Assembly (NCBI GenBank): GCA_002341165.1
Contig: DDNL01000082.1
Location: forward strand, 1 to 33,573
Direction: 5' to 3'
Source: Shewanellaceae bacterium UBA2521
GTDB lineage: Bacteria; Pseudomonadota; Gammaproteobacteria; Enterobacterales; Shewanellaceae
Length of the DNA stretch: 33,573 bases
The notes beneath the pieces were generated by a model that worked only from the letters and a program-made list of their open reading frames with translations, searched no databases and was not told where the DNA came from. Positions 32,436-33,573 of the stretch are shown one piece after another. Position 1 is the first letter of the stretch. Each line of letters begins with the position of its first letter. Made by a program: the position numbers and the translations under genes.

Positions 32436-33319
32436 TGTCTGTTCAGCAGCAGCTACAAAGCTGCCAAAGCCATATTCAAAAACAACTCACACACGAGCTA
32501 TCTCAACTAGAGCACTATGATTGCACACTGAAATCAGCGATGCAGCATGCCTTACTACTCGGCGGCAAACGTATACGCCCTTTTCTTATCTATGAATTAG
32601 GCCAGTTGTTTCATCTCTCATCGGAAGTGCTGGATCCTCTAGCTATCGCCATTGAATGTATCCATACTTACTCTCTTGTACATGATGACCTACCAGCAAT
32701 GGATGACGACGCAATACGTCGAGGTCAGCCCACCGTACATATCAAGTTCGATGAGGCAACAGCTCTTTTAGTAGGTGATGCGCTACAAACCCTTGCTTTT
32801 GATGTGCTCTCTCGTCCTTGCCAAACATTACAGCCAATCCAGCAACTCAAAATAATTCAAGCTTTAACTCGCGCTGCGGGTTATCATGGTATGTGTAGTG
32901 GTCAAGCACTCGATTTACAAGCCACCAACGAGCGTGTTTCTTTAGATCAATTGATGACTATCCACCAGCTCAAAACGGGTGCTTTAATAAGCGTAACAGC
33001 CGAAATGATAGGCATCGCAGCATCGGTACAGCCAGATGTCTTAGTATCTATGATTCAGTTTACCCAAAATATCGGGCTTGCCTTCCAAATCCAAGATGAT
33101 ATTTTAGACGTGACAAGTACAACAGAAATCCTAGGCAAACCCCAAGGTTCTGATGAGCAAGCAAATAAAAGTACTTATCCAAAACTAATGGGATTAAGTG
33201 AAGCAAAAGGACAAGCAGAATATCTTATAGAGCAAGCTATACATCAACTTAAACTACTTCATATGGAAACTCATATATTGGAAGAGTTCGCTTTATTCAT
33301 TGTTCAACGTGATACTTAA
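32435..33319 (+). CDS. ispA: Farnesyl diphosphate synthase (IspA)
   Basis: Condenses DMAPP/GPP with IPP to give farnesyl diphosphate, precursor of quinone side chains and undecaprenyl phosphate. The 294-residue protein has GGKRIRPFL (43-51), the first Asp-rich motif DDLPAMD at 84-90 followed by DDAIRRG, LVGDALQTLAFDVL, GMCSGQALD, and the second Asp-rich motif QDDILD at 220-225. The spacing of the first motif (DDxxxxD) is that of bacterial short-chain FPP synthases. It is translationally coupled to xseB and followed by dxs 15 bases later. Confidence 0.96.
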   Translation: MSVQQQLQSCQSHIQKQLTHELSQLEHYDCTLKSAMQHALLLGGKRIRPFLIYELGQLFHLSSEVLDPLAIAIECIHTYSLVHDDLPAMDDDAIRRGQPTVHIKFDEATALLVGDALQTLAFDVLSRPCQTLQPIQQLKIIQALTRAAGYHGMCSGQALDLQATNERVSLDQLMTIHQLKTGALISVTAEMIGIAASVQPDVLVSMIQFTQNIGLAFQIQDDILDVTSTTEILGKPQGSDEQANKSTYPKLMGLSEAKGQAEYLIEQAIHQLKLLHMETHILEEFALFIVQRDT

Positions 33320-33334
33320 CGAAAAGATAAAACT

Positions 33335-33573
33335 ATGTTATTAGACTCTATTCACCTTCCTCACCAAATGAGGGAACTACAAGAAGATCAGCTATCTACC
33401 TTCGCTGATGAATTAAGAGGCTTTCTGTTATCCTCTGTTAGTCAATCTTCAGGGCACTTTGCATCAGGTTTAGGTACAGTTGAGCTGACAGTTGCACTAC
33501 ATTATGTGTACCAAACACCTTTTGATCAAATTATCTGGGATGTAGGACATCAAGCTTATCCTCATAAAATTCT
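33335..33573 (+). CDS. dxs: 1-deoxy-D-xylulose-5-phosphate synthase, N-terminal part (3' cut by window)
   Basis: First enzyme of the MEP isoprenoid pathway: pyruvate plus glyceraldehyde 3-phosphate, using thiamine diphosphate. The first 79 codons are present from ATG 33335. [20 protein letters not shown] is followed by [20 protein letters not shown] and then [19 protein letters not shown], the conserved thiamine-site region with GHQAYPHK. No stop occurs before the window edge, so the gene continues to the right. It follows ispA by 15 bases, in the same pathway. Confidence 0.95.
   Translation, partial: MLLDSIHLPHQMRELQEDQLSTFADELRGFLLSSVSQSSGHFASGLGTVELTVALHYVYQTPFDQIIWDVGHQAYPHKI

Overview
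The window is a chromosomal stretch from a moderately AT-rich gammaproteobacterium. Several gene orders point there: grpE divergent from nadK-recN-bamE, yqcC-truC-yqcA, nqrABCDEF-apbE-nqrM, and pomAB divergent from xseB-ispA-dxs. The last arrangement and the sodium-dependent machinery (Na+-NQR, PomAB-type flagellar stator) recall Vibrio-like marine bacteria. The sequence alone does not allow a genus call. No rRNA, tRNA, insertion sequence, integrase or CRISPR array was seen.

Layout. 1-2.3 kb is visibly more AT-rich than the rest. It holds the tail of one LuxR-type regulator, a complete second one, and an MFS transporter of the metabolite:H+ symporter type; it looks like an accessory segment. 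2.5-6.5 kb is the chaperone locus grpE-dnaK-dnaJ (minus strand), with recognisable sigma32-type promoters before both grpE and dnaK. 6.5-9.6 kb is nadK-recN-bamE (plus). 9.7-12.2 kb carries a pirin and a 492-residue protein whose N-terminus resembles phage tail-fibre proteins, although no other phage gene is nearby. 12.4-15.0 kb carries glucokinase and the yqcC-truC-yqcA operon. 15.2-15.9 kb has dgkA and a small DUF6868-like membrane protein whose stop codons abut. 15.96-23.06 kb is a complete Na+-NQR operon with its two maturation genes. 23.4-28.2 kb holds bolA, an SDR-ampG pair, and thiI-yajQ. 28.4-30.2 kb is a lipoprotein sulfatase with a short tandem repeat. 30.3-33.6 kb is pomAB, behind a sigma28-type promoter, and the xseB-ispA-dxs operon, cut off inside dxs.

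How the genes connect. NQR exports Na+ during respiration and PomAB spends the Na+ gradient on motility; apbE and nqrM provide NQR's covalent flavins and its intramembrane iron centre. GrpE, DnaK and DnaJ form one chaperone cycle under apparent heat-shock control. IspA and Dxs supply isoprenoids, including the quinone tail that NQR uses. Most of the window is core genome. The less ordinary items are the orphan tail-fibre-like gene, the repeat-bearing sulfatase, the left-end regulator/transporter segment, and overlapping opposed promoters between grpE and nadK. I did not find a convincing new multi-gene system.

Many start codons were moved inward from the longest reading frame, using ribosome binding sites, promoter positions and family alignment from memory; each case is stated in its entry.
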